A DNA stretch of 64,000 nt, from contig NZ_JANADK010000001.1 of assembly GCF_024199795.1 (NCBI RefSeq), positions 3,534,001 through 3,598,000 on the forward strand, written 5' to 3'. Numbering within the stretch: position 1 is the first letter of the stretch; each line of letters starts with the position of its first letter. This document shows positions 24,511-33,460 of this stretch, piece by piece. The position numbers and the translations under genes were made by a program. This stretch comes from Bradyrhizobium sp. CCGB01 (GTDB taxonomy: Bacteria; Pseudomonadota; Alphaproteobacteria; Rhizobiales; Xanthobacteraceae). The notes under the pieces were generated by a model, which searched no databases, was not told where the DNA came from, and saw only the letters and a program-made list of their open reading frames with translations.

Positions 24511-26208
24511 ATGGATGAGCTGCATTTCGACGACGTGATCGTCGGCGGCGGGTCGGCGGGCTGCGTGCTCGCCAACCGGCTTTCTGCTGACGGGCAACGG
24601 CGCGTGCTTCTGATTGAAGCCGGGATGGATACCCCGCCGGAAGCGACGCCGCCCGAAATCCTCGACAGCTATCCGATGACGCTGTTCTTCGGCGACAAAT
24701 ACATCTGGCCCGGCCTGTCGGCGGCGGCCGGTCGCAATGTTGAGGGCAAGCCTGTTATCCGGGCCTATGAGCAGGGCCGGGTGATGGGCGGCGGCTCCAG
24801 CATCAACGTGCAGTCGGCCAATCGCGGCCTGCCGCGCGATTACGATGAATGGCGCGATCTCGGTGCGCGCGGCTGGGGCTGGGCGGATGTCCTGCCATAT
24901 TTCCTCAAGCTCGAGACCGATGTCGATTTCGACGGCCCGCTGCACGGCAGGCACGGGCCGATCCCGATCCGCCGTATCGCGCGCGAAGCGATGCCGCAGT
25001 TTGGCCGCGCTGTCGGCGAGGCGCTGTCGGTGACAGGCCTGCCGTTGCGCAAGGATCAGAACGCCGAATTCGACGACGGCATTTTTCCGCCGGCGTTCTC
25101 CAATCGCAACGACCGGCGCGTGTCCACGGCCGCCGGCTATCTCGACGCGGCAACGCGGGCGCGGCCGAACCTAGCGATCTGGGCGGACAGCGAGGTGGAG
25201 CAGCTTCAGATCGAAGGCCGCCGCGCGACCGGCGTGGTGGTCGCGCGTGGCGGGCGCAAGATCATAGTCAGCGCCGGCCGCGTGATCCTCACGGCCGGCG
25301 CACTGCAATCGCCTGCGATCCTGATGCGGGCAGGCATCGGTCCGGGCGCAGCATTGCAAGCGCTCGGCATTCCCGTGGCGATCGATCTCCCGGGCGTCGG
25401 CAGCAATCTGCGCGACCATCCGGCGCTGACCTTCTGCCAGTATCTGCCGCGCCGGCTGCGGCTGCCGCTGGCCCGGCGCCGCCCCAATTTTGCGGCCATG
25501 CGCTTCTCGTCGGGACAGCAGGGCTGCGACGCCTCCGACATGTACATCACGGCTTCGGCCCGCGGCGGCTGGCACGCGCTGGGCACACGGCTCGGGCTCT
25601 ATTTCCTCTGGTGCAACCGGCCGTATTCGAGCGGCTCGCTCACGCTGGCGACGCCCGATCCCAGGACCTATCCCGTCGTCGATCTCAATCTCTTGTCCGA
25701 CCCGCGCGATCTCGAACGGCTGGTCGCCTCCGTCCGGCTGCTCGCCAGGCTAGTCGTTCATCCCGCACTCAACCCTGAGGCAGGCGATTTCTTTCCAGCC
25801 TCCTATTCTCCGCGCATCAAGCGGCTGAGCCGGTACGGCACAGCCAACCGCATCGTTGCCTCCATCCTCGGTCCGATGCTCGACGTGCCCGCCGGCCTCC
25901 GGCAACTCCTGATCCGGCTCGTGCTCCTCAACGGTACGGCGTTTCAGGCGACGCTGGCGGACGACCGCGCCCTCGAAGCCTTCGTGCGGCAAAGCGTGTT
26001 CGGCGTCTGGCACCCCGTGGGGACATGCCGCATGGGCGATCCGGCCGATCCGTTGGCGGTGGTCGATCCCGAGGGCAGGTTGATCGGCAGCGAGAACATC
26101 TTCGTGGCGGACGCCTCGATCATGCCAAGGCTGCCGACGGCCAATACCAATATCCCCGTGATCATGGCGGCCGAGAAGATCAGCGATGCCTTGCTGCGGC
26201 ATCATTGA
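24511..26208 (+). CDS. hmfH: GMC-family FAD oxidoreductase, probable HMF/furfural oxidase (HmfH)
   Basis: A 565-residue glucose-methanol-choline enzyme. [16 protein letters not shown] at the N terminus binds the ADP part of [16 protein letters not shown] and [20 protein letters not shown] are the two GMC signatures, and [12 protein letters not shown] carries the active-site His (H501), followed by [12 protein letters not shown]. HmfH oxidises the hydroxymethyl and aldehyde groups of HMF stepwise to furandicarboxylate and furfural to furoate. I chose the ATG at 24511 over a TTG six codons upstream because it fits the family start. Choline or other alcohol dehydrogenase activity cannot be excluded from sequence alone. 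Confidence 0.8.
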   Translation: MDELHFDDVIVGGGSAGCVLANRLSADGQRRVLLIEAGMDTPPEATPPEILDSYPMTLFFGDKYIWPGLSAAAGRNVEGKPVIRAYEQGRVMGGGSSINVQSANRGLPRDYDEWRDLGARGWGWADVLPYFLKLETDVDFDGPLHGRHGPIPIRRIAREAMPQFGRAVGEALSVTGLPLRKDQNAEFDDGIFPPAFSNRNDRRVSTAAGYLDAATRARPNLAIWADSEVEQLQIEGRRATGVVVARGGRKIIVSAGRVILTAGALQSPAILMRAGIGPGAALQALGIPVAIDLPGVGSNLRDHPALTFCQYLPRRLRLPLARRRPNFAAMRFSSGQQGCDASDMYITASARGGWHALGTRLGLYFLWCNRPYSSGSLTLATPDPRTYPVVDLNLLSDPRDLERLVASVRLLARLVVHPALNPEAGDFFPASYSPRIKRLSRYGTANRIVASILGPMLDVPAGLRQLLIRLVLLNGTAFQATLADDRALEAFVRQSVFGVWHPVGTCRMGDPADPLAVVDPEGRLIGSENIFVADASIMPRLPTANTNIPVIMAAEKISDALLRHH

Positions 26209-26306
26209 TCCCTTTCCGCCGGCCGTCTTTCGGTGTAGCTCTGCGCCCACTTATTAGGCGGCGGGCGCCGATCCCGCTGCCGTGGAAATCATGCAGGAGA
26301 CCTGGG

Positions 26307-27740
26307 ATGTACCCGAAAGTTCAAATGTTCATCGCCGGCGAGTGGACCGACGGCACGTCCGGCAAGTCGGAGGACATCCTCAATCCCGCCACCGGCCAGC
26401 CGATCGGCAAGACCCCGCACGCCTCGAAGGCGGATCTCGACCGTGCGCTGGAGGCCGCCAAGGCCGGCTTCGAAATCTGGCGCAAGACCTCGCCGTTCGA
26501 CCGCTACAAGCTGATGCGCAAGGCCGCCGACATCATCCGCTCGCGCGCCGCCGAGATCGCCCCCGTCATGACCATGGAGCAGGGCAAGCCGGTCGTCGAA
26601 GCGCAGGGCGAGACCATGCTGGCCGGCGACCTCATCGACTGGTTCTCCGAGGAAGCCCGCCGCGCCTATGGCCGCATCGTGCCGCCGCGGATGGGCAACG
26701 TCTCCCAGCTCGTGACCAAGGAGCCAGTCGGCCCGGTCGCGGCGTTCACGCCCTGGAATTTCCCGATCAACCAGGCCGTCCGCAAGATCTCGGCCGCGCT
26801 CGCCGCAGGCTGCTCGATCATCGTCAAGGGTCCGGAAGAGACGCCGGCGAGCTGCATGGAGCTGGTCCGCGCTTACGCTGACGCCGGCATTCCGCCCGGC
26901 GTCGTCCAGCTGGTGTTCGGCGTGCCGTCGGAAGTGTCGGAATATCTCATTCCGCATCCGATCATCCGCAAGATCAGCTTCACCGGCTCCACCGCGGTCG
27001 GCAAGCATCTGGCCGCGCTCGCGGGCCTGCACATGAAGCGCGTCACCATGGAGCTCGGCGGTCACGCGCCGGCGATCGTGTTCGCGGATGCCGATCTCGA
27101 CAATGCCGCCAAGATTCTCTCGGCCAACAAGTTCCGCAACGCCGGCCAGGTCTGCGTCTCGCCGACGCGCTTCCTGGTGCACGAAAGCGTCTACCAGCCC
27201 TTCGTCGACAAGTTCGTGGCGGCGGCGAAAGGCCTCAAGGTCGGCAACGGCCTCGACAAGGACACCCGCATGGGCCCGCTGGCGAACCCGCGCCGTGTCG
27301 ACGCCATGGAAGGTCTGGTCTCCGACGCCGTCCAGCGCGGCGCCAAGGTGCAGGCCGGCGGCAAGCGCATCGGCAATGAAGGCTTCTTCTTCGAGCCGAC
27401 CGTCATCACCGACGTGCCGCGCGATGCCCGCATCATGAACGAGGAGCCGTTCGGACCTCTTGCCCCCATCACGTCGTTCCGCAGCTATGACGAAGTGGTG
27501 GCCGAGGCCAACCGCCTGCCTTACGGGCTTGCGGCCTACGCCTACACGACCTCGACCAAGACGATGCAGGCGATCGGCTCCGACATCGAGAGCGGCATGG
27601 TGTCGATCAATCATCACGGTCTCGCGCTGCCGGAAGTGCCGTTCGGCGGCATCAAGGATTCCGGTTACGGCTCCGAGGGTGGTCTCGAGGCGATCGAGGG
27701 TTATCTGAACACGAAGTTCGTGACCCAGGCGAGCGCGTAA
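26307..27740 (+). CDS. NAD(P)-dependent aldehyde dehydrogenase, probable furan aldehyde dehydrogenase
   Basis: A 477-residue member close to succinate-semialdehyde dehydrogenases. [10 protein letters not shown] binds cofactor, E249 in [12 protein letters not shown] and C283 in [12 protein letters not shown] are the catalytic pair, and [10 protein letters not shown] follows. The ATG at 26307 has GGAGA about 9 bases upstream. It is the last gene of the furan cluster, 98 bases behind hmfH, and would convert HMF or furfural to the acids in parallel with HmfH. A role in semialdehyde oxidation is the alternative, since family membership does not fix the substrate. Confidence 0.85.
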   Translation: MYPKVQMFIAGEWTDGTSGKSEDILNPATGQPIGKTPHASKADLDRALEAAKAGFEIWRKTSPFDRYKLMRKAADIIRSRAAEIAPVMTMEQGKPVVEAQGETMLAGDLIDWFSEEARRAYGRIVPPRMGNVSQLVTKEPVGPVAAFTPWNFPINQAVRKISAALAAGCSIIVKGPEETPASCMELVRAYADAGIPPGVVQLVFGVPSEVSEYLIPHPIIRKISFTGSTAVGKHLAALAGLHMKRVTMELGGHAPAIVFADADLDNAAKILSANKFRNAGQVCVSPTRFLVHESVYQPFVDKFVAAAKGLKVGNGLDKDTRMGPLANPRRVDAMEGLVSDAVQRGAKVQAGGKRIGNEGFFFEPTVITDVPRDARIMNEEPFGPLAPITSFRSYDEVVAEANRLPYGLAAYAYTTSTKTMQAIGSDIESGMVSINHHGLALPEVPFGGIKDSGYGSEGGLEAIEGYLNTKFVTQASA

Positions 27741-27751
27741 GACGAAGTCTC

Positions 27752-27840
27752 GTAGGGTGGGTTAGCCGCAAGGCGTAACCCACCTCTTCCGTCTCCGCGG
27801 AAACTAAAGAGGTGGGTTACGCTACGCTAACCCACCCTAC
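27752..27840. repeat. Nested palindromic (REP-like) repeat
   Basis: Two perfect inverted pairs are nested. The outer arms are GTAGGGTGGGTTAGC (27752-27766) with GCTAACCCACCCTAC (27826-27840). The inner arms are GCGTAACCCACCTCTT (27773-27788) with AAGAGGTGGGTTACGC (27807-27822). The GGTGGGTTA core therefore appears four times. This looks like a dispersed palindromic element of Bradyrhizobium genomes. It lies between the aldehyde dehydrogenase and the MocR gene and could act as a terminator or transcript-end stabiliser. Confidence 0.85.
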
Positions 27841-27888
27841 GCCATTTGCGATGGGCTACGATCTCTTGCGTTGCCTCACAGGCAAAAC

Positions 27889-29436
27889 ATGGACAACAGC
27901 CGTCACCCGAGCAAGCGTGTCTCCCTTGCCGGGATGCTTATCGACCGGAATTCGGCGGTGCCGCTGCATTTGCAGATCGCGGCCCATATCCGCGACGGCA
28001 TTTTGCGCGGCGCATTTCCGGCCGGAACGCTGTTTCTCGGCTCGCGCGAGATCGCGCGCGAATTGGGCTGCTCGCGCACGGTGGTGCTGACCGCCTGGGA
28101 CCTGCTCTACGCCGAGGGGTATCTTGAATCGACACCACGCGGCAGCGTCATGGTGGCGTCCGTCGCGACGCCGCATGCGGAGCCGCCATCCGTCGCTTCG
28201 CCGGCGGCTGCGCCCGCCCACGTGTCGAAGCGCTGGCAATCGCTGCTTGGCCTGGATTACGAGACCAATTGGCCGTCCGTGTTCGCACCCGGCGCCCCCG
28301 ACATCTCGACGTTCCCGTTCAAGGAATGGTCGCGCCTGCTGCGCCAGAGCTGGCAGAGTCCGAAAGAGCAGGAGTGCCTCGATCTTCCCTCGGAAGGTCA
28401 TCCGCGCTTGCGGAGCGAGATTGCAAACTTTCTCGGCTCGGTGCGCGGTCTCGTCTGTTCGCCGGAGGAAGTCGTCGTCACCTCAGGCACGTCGGGCGCG
28501 CTGGATTTCTGCAGCCGGATGATCCTCGATCCCGGCGACGAGGTCTGGGTCGAGGAGCCCGGCTTCGTCGAGGCGCGCTGGGCGCTCACGGCGGCCGGCG
28601 CGAAGCTCGTTCCAATTCCCGTCGACGACAAGGGCCTCGTCGTCTCGGAGGGAATCCGGCGCGCGCCGCGTGCGAAGCTGATCGTGGTCACGCCGTCGCA
28701 TCAATATCCGCTCGGCGTCAGCATGGGCCTCGAGCGGCGTCTCGAGCTTTTGGACTGGGCCAACAAGAACGACGTCTGGGTGATCGAGGACGATTACAAT
28801 TCGGAGTTCAGGCACCAGGACAGCATGATCGCGTCCTTGCGCTCGCTCGATCGCGAGGGGCGGGTGATCTACTTCGGCACCTTCTCGAAGATCATGATGC
28901 CGAACCTGCGGCTCGGCTACATGGTCGCGAACCGGCATTTCATCGACGGCTTCTCCAAAGGCCGCGCCCGCATCGACGTGCACACCTCCGGAATCGGCCA
29001 GCTCGCGCTGGCGGAGTTCATGCGGGAAGGCCATTTGCTGCGGCATCTGCGCGGGATGCGGCGGGTCTATGCCGGCAGGCGCGAGGCTCTGATCGCAGCG
29101 ATCGCCGCGCAAATGCCTGATGATCTGATCGTGTCCTCCGCCGTCACCGGGCTGCACCTCGTGGCGCTGTTCACCGACGCGATGCAGGCGCGGATGAACG
29201 ATCGCGAGGCCGCCGCCGTGCTGAAGCAGGCCGGCATCCACGTGCAGCCCTTGTCGCAGAATTTCCTGGAGCAGCCGACGCGGCAGGGCCTCGTGTTCGG
29301 CTACGGACGGCTGCATGTCGAGGATGCTGCGCCTCTGCTTGCGAGAATCGCCGCTTGCATCGGCAGCGGTTCCCGCAACGCACCATCCAGCGCGGCAACA
29401 TCCTCGCGTACTGTTCGTACAATAAAGGGAAGCTGA
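27889..29436 (+). CDS. MocR-family (GntR/aminotransferase) transcriptional regulator
   Basis: A 515-residue protein. Residues about 20-85 are a GntR winged helix (PLHLQIAAHIRDGILRGAFP, SREIARELGCSRTVVLTAWD). Residues about 120-490 are a class I aminotransferase-like domain with the PLP lysine K334 in FGTFSKIMMPNLRLGYM and the aspartate segment WVIEDDYNSEFR. Such regulators sense PLP adducts of amino compounds (GabR, PdxR). The ATG at 27889 begins the conserved region. The downstream gap holds five copies of a heptamer ahead of hyuA, making it the prime candidate regulator of the hydantoin-type genes. A six-codon upstream TTG extension is less likely. Confidence 0.9.
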   Translation: MDNSRHPSKRVSLAGMLIDRNSAVPLHLQIAAHIRDGILRGAFPAGTLFLGSREIARELGCSRTVVLTAWDLLYAEGYLESTPRGSVMVASVATPHAEPPSVASPAAAPAHVSKRWQSLLGLDYETNWPSVFAPGAPDISTFPFKEWSRLLRQSWQSPKEQECLDLPSEGHPRLRSEIANFLGSVRGLVCSPEEVVVTSGTSGALDFCSRMILDPGDEVWVEEPGFVEARWALTAAGAKLVPIPVDDKGLVVSEGIRRAPRAKLIVVTPSHQYPLGVSMGLERRLELLDWANKNDVWVIEDDYNSEFRHQDSMIASLRSLDREGRVIYFGTFSKIMMPNLRLGYMVANRHFIDGFSKGRARIDVHTSGIGQLALAEFMREGHLLRHLRGMRRVYAGRREALIAAIAAQMPDDLIVSSAVTGLHLVALFTDAMQARMNDREAAAVLKQAGIHVQPLSQNFLEQPTRQGLVFGYGRLHVEDAAPLLARIAACIGSGSRNAPSSAATSSRTVRTIKGS

Positions 29437-29533
29437 GCCGACCGCTGTGCATAGCTCATAGGCACGCGACTATCCCGCAACGCCGTTCGATCGCCTGCAA
29501 ATTAGACAGACGATTTTGAGAGCCCCGATTGCA

Positions 29534-29651
29534 GTGCAGCGGGCGTCACGATCTACGCGGAGAAATCCGTGGTGCGCTGCACGTTTCTCGCGTGGAGCGG
29601 CCTGCTTTCGGCTGCACTCTGCGCAGGCATCGCTGCACCAAAACGTGCAGC
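29534..29651. promoter_or_regulatory. Cluster of five GCTGCAC heptamers, candidate MocR operator
   Basis: GCTGCAC occurs on the plus strand at 29576-29582, 29611-29617 and 29632-29638. Its complement GTGCAGC is at 29534-29540 and 29645-29651. The last two form a 20-base perfect inverted repeat with a 6-base spacer (GCTGCAC-CAAAAC-GTGCAGC). The plus-strand copies are spaced 35 and 21 bases apart. Direct plus inverted repeats of one core are typical of MocR operators. Confidence 0.6.
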
Positions 29652-29769
29652 CCATGTTGTACCGCGCGATGTCGGTCATCGGCTGGTCTAGCGGATTGCG
29701 ACAACTCTGGCCCTATCCCGAGCCCATAGCTCTGTCGCACGCTCCCGGTCGGTGGCATGAGAGGGGATA

Positions 29770-29853
29770 ATGATGAGTGCTCCCGGTTTGGAATTGGACG
29801 TTGCGATGGACGGGAAGGACCCCGCGTCCGGCTCGGACGTTGCGCGCAGCTGA
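29770..29853 (+). CDS. Possible 27-residue leader peptide upstream of hyuA
   Basis: ATG at 29770 is preceded by GAGGGGA, a better ribosome site than the one before hyuA itself. The product begins MMSAPGLELDVAMDGK and ends at TGA 29851-29853, nine bases before the hyuA ATG. It resembles no family I know. It may be a translated leader that affects hyuA initiation, or chance. No regulatory codon run is visible. Confidence 0.35.
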   Translation: MMSAPGLELDVAMDGKDPASGSDVARS

Positions 29854-29862
29854 TCCCCGCAC

Positions 29863-31872
29863 ATGAGCGCTTCCGAAAATCACTGGGAAGTCGGCACCGA
29901 TATCGGTGGCACCTTCACCGACATCATTGCCATCCGGCGCGATTCCGCCGAGGCGCGGATCGCAAAAGTGCCGTCGCGCCCCGACGCGCCGGTTCAGGCG
30001 ATGCTGGAGGCGATCGAGGCGGTGGGCTTGCGCAAGAGCGAGGTCAAGCGCTTCGTCCACGGCACCACGCGCGTCACCAACGCCATCGTCGAGAACCGGC
30101 TGCCGAAGGTGGCGCTGGTTGCGACGGAAGGATTTGCCGACGTGCTGGAGATCGCGCGCTATCGCCGCCGCGATCTCTACCGTCTCGACATTCCCCCGAA
30201 ATCACCGCCGCTGGTACCGCCCGAGCGATGCTTTGGGCTTGCCGAGCGGCTCGATCACGAAGGGCGGGTGCTGAAGGCGCTTGATGAAGCGGAGATCGAG
30301 CGGCTGGTGGCGTGGTTGCAACAGACCGGCGTGCAGAGCGTCGCGGTCGCGCTGCTTCACGCCTATGCCAATCCCGTCCATGAAAAGATGCTGGGCGAGC
30401 GTCTCAGGGCTGTCGTCGCCCACGTCTCGCTGTCGCACGAGGTCAATCCCGAGGCTCGCGAGTATGAGCGGACATCGGCAACCGTGTTCAACGCCGCCGC
30501 GATGCCGATCGCGGTCGAATATCTCAGCGAGCTGGAGCAGCGGCTGCCGATCGGCCCCGGCCTGCAGGTGTTTCATTCGGCCGGCGCCATGATCCCGATC
30601 TCGGCCGTGAAGCGGCGGCCGCTGGTGATGGCGATGTCGGGCCCGGCGGCCGGCGTCTCTGCCTCCGTCAGCATCGCGCGCCAGCTCGGCACGTCGCGGA
30701 TGCTGACGTTCGACATGGGCGGCACCACGACGGACGTGTGCCTGATCGTCAACGGCCAGGCCGAGATGGCCGACGGCCGCATGCTCGGCGACAAGCCGCT
30801 GCGCCAGCCGATGCTTGCGGTTCATTCGATCGGAGCGGGCGGCGGGTCGATCGTGCGCAACGGTCCGGGTGGCTTGACCGTTGGACCCGAGAGCGCGGGC
30901 TCCGAGCCGGGGCCGGCCTGCTACGGCCGCGGCGGCCTTGAGCCGACCATCACCGACGCCAATGCAGTGCTCGGCTATCTCAATCCCGAGACGAAACTTG
31001 GTGACCGGATCGGAATCGACATCGAGGAAGCGAAGCGCGTCGTCGATCCGATCGCGCGTGCACTCGGCCTCAGCCTGACCGAAACCGCACTCGGCATCAT
31101 CAAGGTCGCGAACGCGACCATGGCCCGCGCGCTTCGCCGCGTCACGGTCGAGCGCGGCATCGATGGGCGCGACTGCACGCTGCTTGCTTTCGGCGGCGGC
31201 GGCCCGATGCATGCGGCCGGACTCGCCGATCTCTACGGAATTGCAGAGGTGGTCGTGCCCAGCGCGTCGAGTGCGTTCTCGGCGCTGGGCTGCCTCACCG
31301 CAGATTTCAGCTTCTTGCAGCAGCAGACGCTGCGCGCCGCCCTCGACGGCATCGATCTTGCCCGCGTGTCGGAACGGATCGGGACGCTCATTGACGATGC
31401 CTCGGCGCCGCTGATCGCGAACGGAGTTGCCAAGGCGGACATCCAGGTCGAGCTCGTGGCCTTGATGCGCTATGCGGCGCAGAATGACGCCATTCCGGTG
31501 CCGTTCGTGCTGCCGCTGGATGCGGCCAGGCTCAAGAAGGACTTTCTGACGCGGCATCACGAGCTGTTCGGCTATGCGACCAGCGAGCCCTGCGTCATCG
31601 AATCCGTGCGGGTGCAGGCGCGCCGTCCGTCGACGACCGTCGTGAGCCGCCCCGCGACGGCGGTGCGGGCAGTGTCCACGGGCAAGCGCATCTGCTCGTT
31701 CGACGGGCTGCATGAGATCGAGACTGCGATCATCGACCGCGCCTCGCTGACCGATATCGTCAGCGGTCCGGCGATCATCGAGGACGCATGGTCCACAGTG
31801 GTGGTGCCGCCCGGCTGGCAAGCCAGACCGGATGCCGCCGGCAACCTGTTCCTGACGCGGAGGGCGGCATGA
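29863..31872 (+). CDS. hyuA: Hydantoinase/oxoprolinase family protein, subunit A (HyuA-like)
   Basis: A 669-residue HyuA/N-methylhydantoinase A-type ATPase subunit. VGTDIGGTFTDIIAIRRD at the N terminus and TFDMGGTTTDVCLIVNG in the middle are the two acetate-kinase-fold phosphate loops. GPMHAAGLADLYGI and a C-terminal hydantoinase domain follow. With HyuB it forms ATP-dependent enzymes that open cyclic amides (N-methylhydantoin, 5-oxoproline) or carboxylate ketones. hyuB overlaps its stop by 4 bases. The exact substrate is not readable; neighbouring genes favour a cyclic ureide or amide. Confidence 0.88.
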   Translation: MSASENHWEVGTDIGGTFTDIIAIRRDSAEARIAKVPSRPDAPVQAMLEAIEAVGLRKSEVKRFVHGTTRVTNAIVENRLPKVALVATEGFADVLEIARYRRRDLYRLDIPPKSPPLVPPERCFGLAERLDHEGRVLKALDEAEIERLVAWLQQTGVQSVAVALLHAYANPVHEKMLGERLRAVVAHVSLSHEVNPEAREYERTSATVFNAAAMPIAVEYLSELEQRLPIGPGLQVFHSAGAMIPISAVKRRPLVMAMSGPAAGVSASVSIARQLGTSRMLTFDMGGTTTDVCLIVNGQAEMADGRMLGDKPLRQPMLAVHSIGAGGGSIVRNGPGGLTVGPESAGSEPGPACYGRGGLEPTITDANAVLGYLNPETKLGDRIGIDIEEAKRVVDPIARALGLSLTETALGIIKVANATMARALRRVTVERGIDGRDCTLLAFGGGGPMHAAGLADLYGIAEVVVPSASSAFSALGCLTADFSFLQQQTLRAALDGIDLARVSERIGTLIDDASAPLIANGVAKADIQVELVALMRYAAQNDAIPVPFVLPLDAARLKKDFLTRHHELFGYATSEPCVIESVRVQARRPSTTVVSRPATAVRAVSTGKRICSFDGLHEIETAIIDRASLTDIVSGPAIIEDAWSTVVVPPGWQARPDAAGNLFLTRRAA

Positions 31873-33449
31873 AGCTCGATCCGTTTGTCGTCGAGGTCAT
31901 CAGGCACGGGCTTTCCGCCGCCGCGGAGGAAATGAGCCTGGTGATGACGCGCTCGGCGCGCTCGCCCTTGCTGCGCGAGGCCGGCGACCTGTCATCGGCG
32001 ATTACGGATGGCCACGGCGGTCTGGTCGGGCAGGGTCGCGACATCCCGATCCATCTCGGCGCGATGGCCTACACCATTCCCGAGCTATTGAAGGTGATGC
32101 CGCGCGACAGCCTGAACGACGGCGACGTGGTGATCTACAATGTCGGCGCGCTCGGCGGCAATCATCTCAACGACGTCAAGGTCGTGCGGCCCGTTTTCTT
32201 CGAGGGCGAGATCGTCGCTTTTGCGATCAGCCTCGCGCACTGGCCCGACATCGGTGGTACCTGGCCGGGCAGCTATTTTGCGAAGGCGATCGACACCTTC
32301 CAGGAGGCGATGCGGATTCCGCCGGTGCTGATCGCAACCTCAGCCGGCCTCAATACAGCGATCGTCCAGATGCTGAAGGCCAACGTCCGGGATGCTGAAT
32401 CCGGCGAGGGCGACCTGCTCGCGCAGATCGCGGCCACCAAGGCAGGTGAGAAGCGCATTCTCGAACTCTGCCGCGAGCACGGCAAGGCGGTTTTCACGGC
32501 GACGCAGTCGCGCCTGCACGATCTCTCCGAGATCGAGATGCGCGAGGCGCTGCGCGCGCTGCCTGACGGCGTCTACGAGGGCGAGGATTATCTCGACGAC
32601 GGGAGCGAAAACAACGCGCCGGCGCGCATCCACGTCAAGATCACCATTCGCGGCGACGAGGCAACCTTCGACCTCTCCGGCAGCTGCGACCGCGTCTCCA
32701 ATTTCTGCAACACGACGCCGTTCATGGCGCGCTCGGCCGTCGCCTATGCCGCGCGCATCATGAGCGGGCGCGACATGCACCAGAATGCCGGCGCGCTGCG
32801 GCCTCTGACCATCGTCACCCGCCCGGGCTCGATCCTGGAGCCGGGCTGGACTGCGTCGGTAGCCGCCGGCAACCACGAAACCTCCATGCGCATCGTCGAT
32901 GCGATTTTCCGCGCAATGCAGGACACCATTCCCGAGCGCCTGTCGGCCGGCGGCGCGACAACCGCGGGCGTGCTGTTCTTCGCCGAACCGCGGCAGAATG
33001 GGTCGTGGAAGATGCTCTACGAGGTTCACGGTGGCGGCGAGGGCGCGCGGCATGATCGGGCCGGCAGCTCCGCGACCCGGGTGCATCTGTCCAACACGTC
33101 AAACACCCCGGTCGAAGTGATCGAGGCGAACTACGCGATCCGCCTCGAGCAGCAGGCCATTCGCCGGCAGTCCGGCGGCGCGGGCACCCATCGCGGCGGT
33201 GATGGCTCCGTCCGCACCTATCGCATCCTTGCGCCCTCGATGCATCTGACCACCTGCATCGAGCGCATGGTGATCGCGCCCTGGGGCATGCAGGGCGGCT
33301 TGCCCGGCAAGGCCTGCCGCATCTCGCTGGTCCGGCAGGGCGCGAATGTCGCGATCGACGGCAAGTCGAACCTGGTGTTGCAGCAAGACGATCTCGTCAC
33401 GATCGAGATGTGCGGCGGCGGCGGCTACGGCGCTGCGGCTGTGGAGTGA
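31869..33449 (+). CDS. hyuB: Hydantoinase B/oxoprolinase family protein (HyuB-like)
   Basis: A 526-residue HyuB subunit. It starts in the characteristic way (DPFVVEVIRHGLSAAAEEM), then GQGRDIPIHLGAM, DVVIYNVGALGGNHLND and a Gly-rich C terminus (GAGTHRGGDGSVRTYR, MCGGGGYG). It acts with HyuA, coupled by an ATGA overlap at 31869. In hydantoin and oxoproline enzymes this subunit carries the hydrolytic or transfer site while HyuA provides ATP phosphorylation. The gene is intact and of normal length. The aminotransferase gene follows after 11 bases. Confidence 0.88.
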   Translation: MKLDPFVVEVIRHGLSAAAEEMSLVMTRSARSPLLREAGDLSSAITDGHGGLVGQGRDIPIHLGAMAYTIPELLKVMPRDSLNDGDVVIYNVGALGGNHLNDVKVVRPVFFEGEIVAFAISLAHWPDIGGTWPGSYFAKAIDTFQEAMRIPPVLIATSAGLNTAIVQMLKANVRDAESGEGDLLAQIAATKAGEKRILELCREHGKAVFTATQSRLHDLSEIEMREALRALPDGVYEGEDYLDDGSENNAPARIHVKITIRGDEATFDLSGSCDRVSNFCNTTPFMARSAVAYAARIMSGRDMHQNAGALRPLTIVTRPGSILEPGWTASVAAGNHETSMRIVDAIFRAMQDTIPERLSAGGATTAGVLFFAEPRQNGSWKMLYEVHGGGEGARHDRAGSSATRVHLSNTSNTPVEVIEANYAIRLEQQAIRRQSGGAGTHRGGDGSVRTYRILAPSMHLTTCIERMVIAPWGMQGGLPGKACRISLVRQGANVAIDGKSNLVLQQDDLVTIEMCGGGGYGAAAVE

Positions 33450-33460
33450 GGGGACCCGCG

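Larger units (their letters stand above)
29437..29862. other. 426-base intergenic region between MocR gene and hyuA
   Basis: No conserved gene is apparent; open frames here are short and have no recognisable content. It holds the heptamer cluster (29534-29651) and a 27-codon ORF with a strong ribosome site just before hyuA (29770-29853). A GG-N11-GC site in ggtctagcggattgc (near 29683-29697) has the wrong spacing for sigma-54. The region is the probable promoter/operator zone for the hyuA operon. Confidence 0.7.

Noticed and set aside
23092..24954. A 620-codon minus-strand open frame.
   Set aside because: Antisense to the MFS transporter and start of hmfH; no recognisable domain, and its composition is that of a shadow frame.
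29683..29697. A possible sigma-54 site before hyuA.
   Set aside because: GG and GC are separated by 11 bases, a spacing that normally abolishes sigma-54 promoter function.
29516..29770. An 84-codon plus-strand open frame between the MocR gene and hyuA.
   Set aside because: No ribosome site, no family resemblance, and it covers the heptamer array that reads better as an operator.
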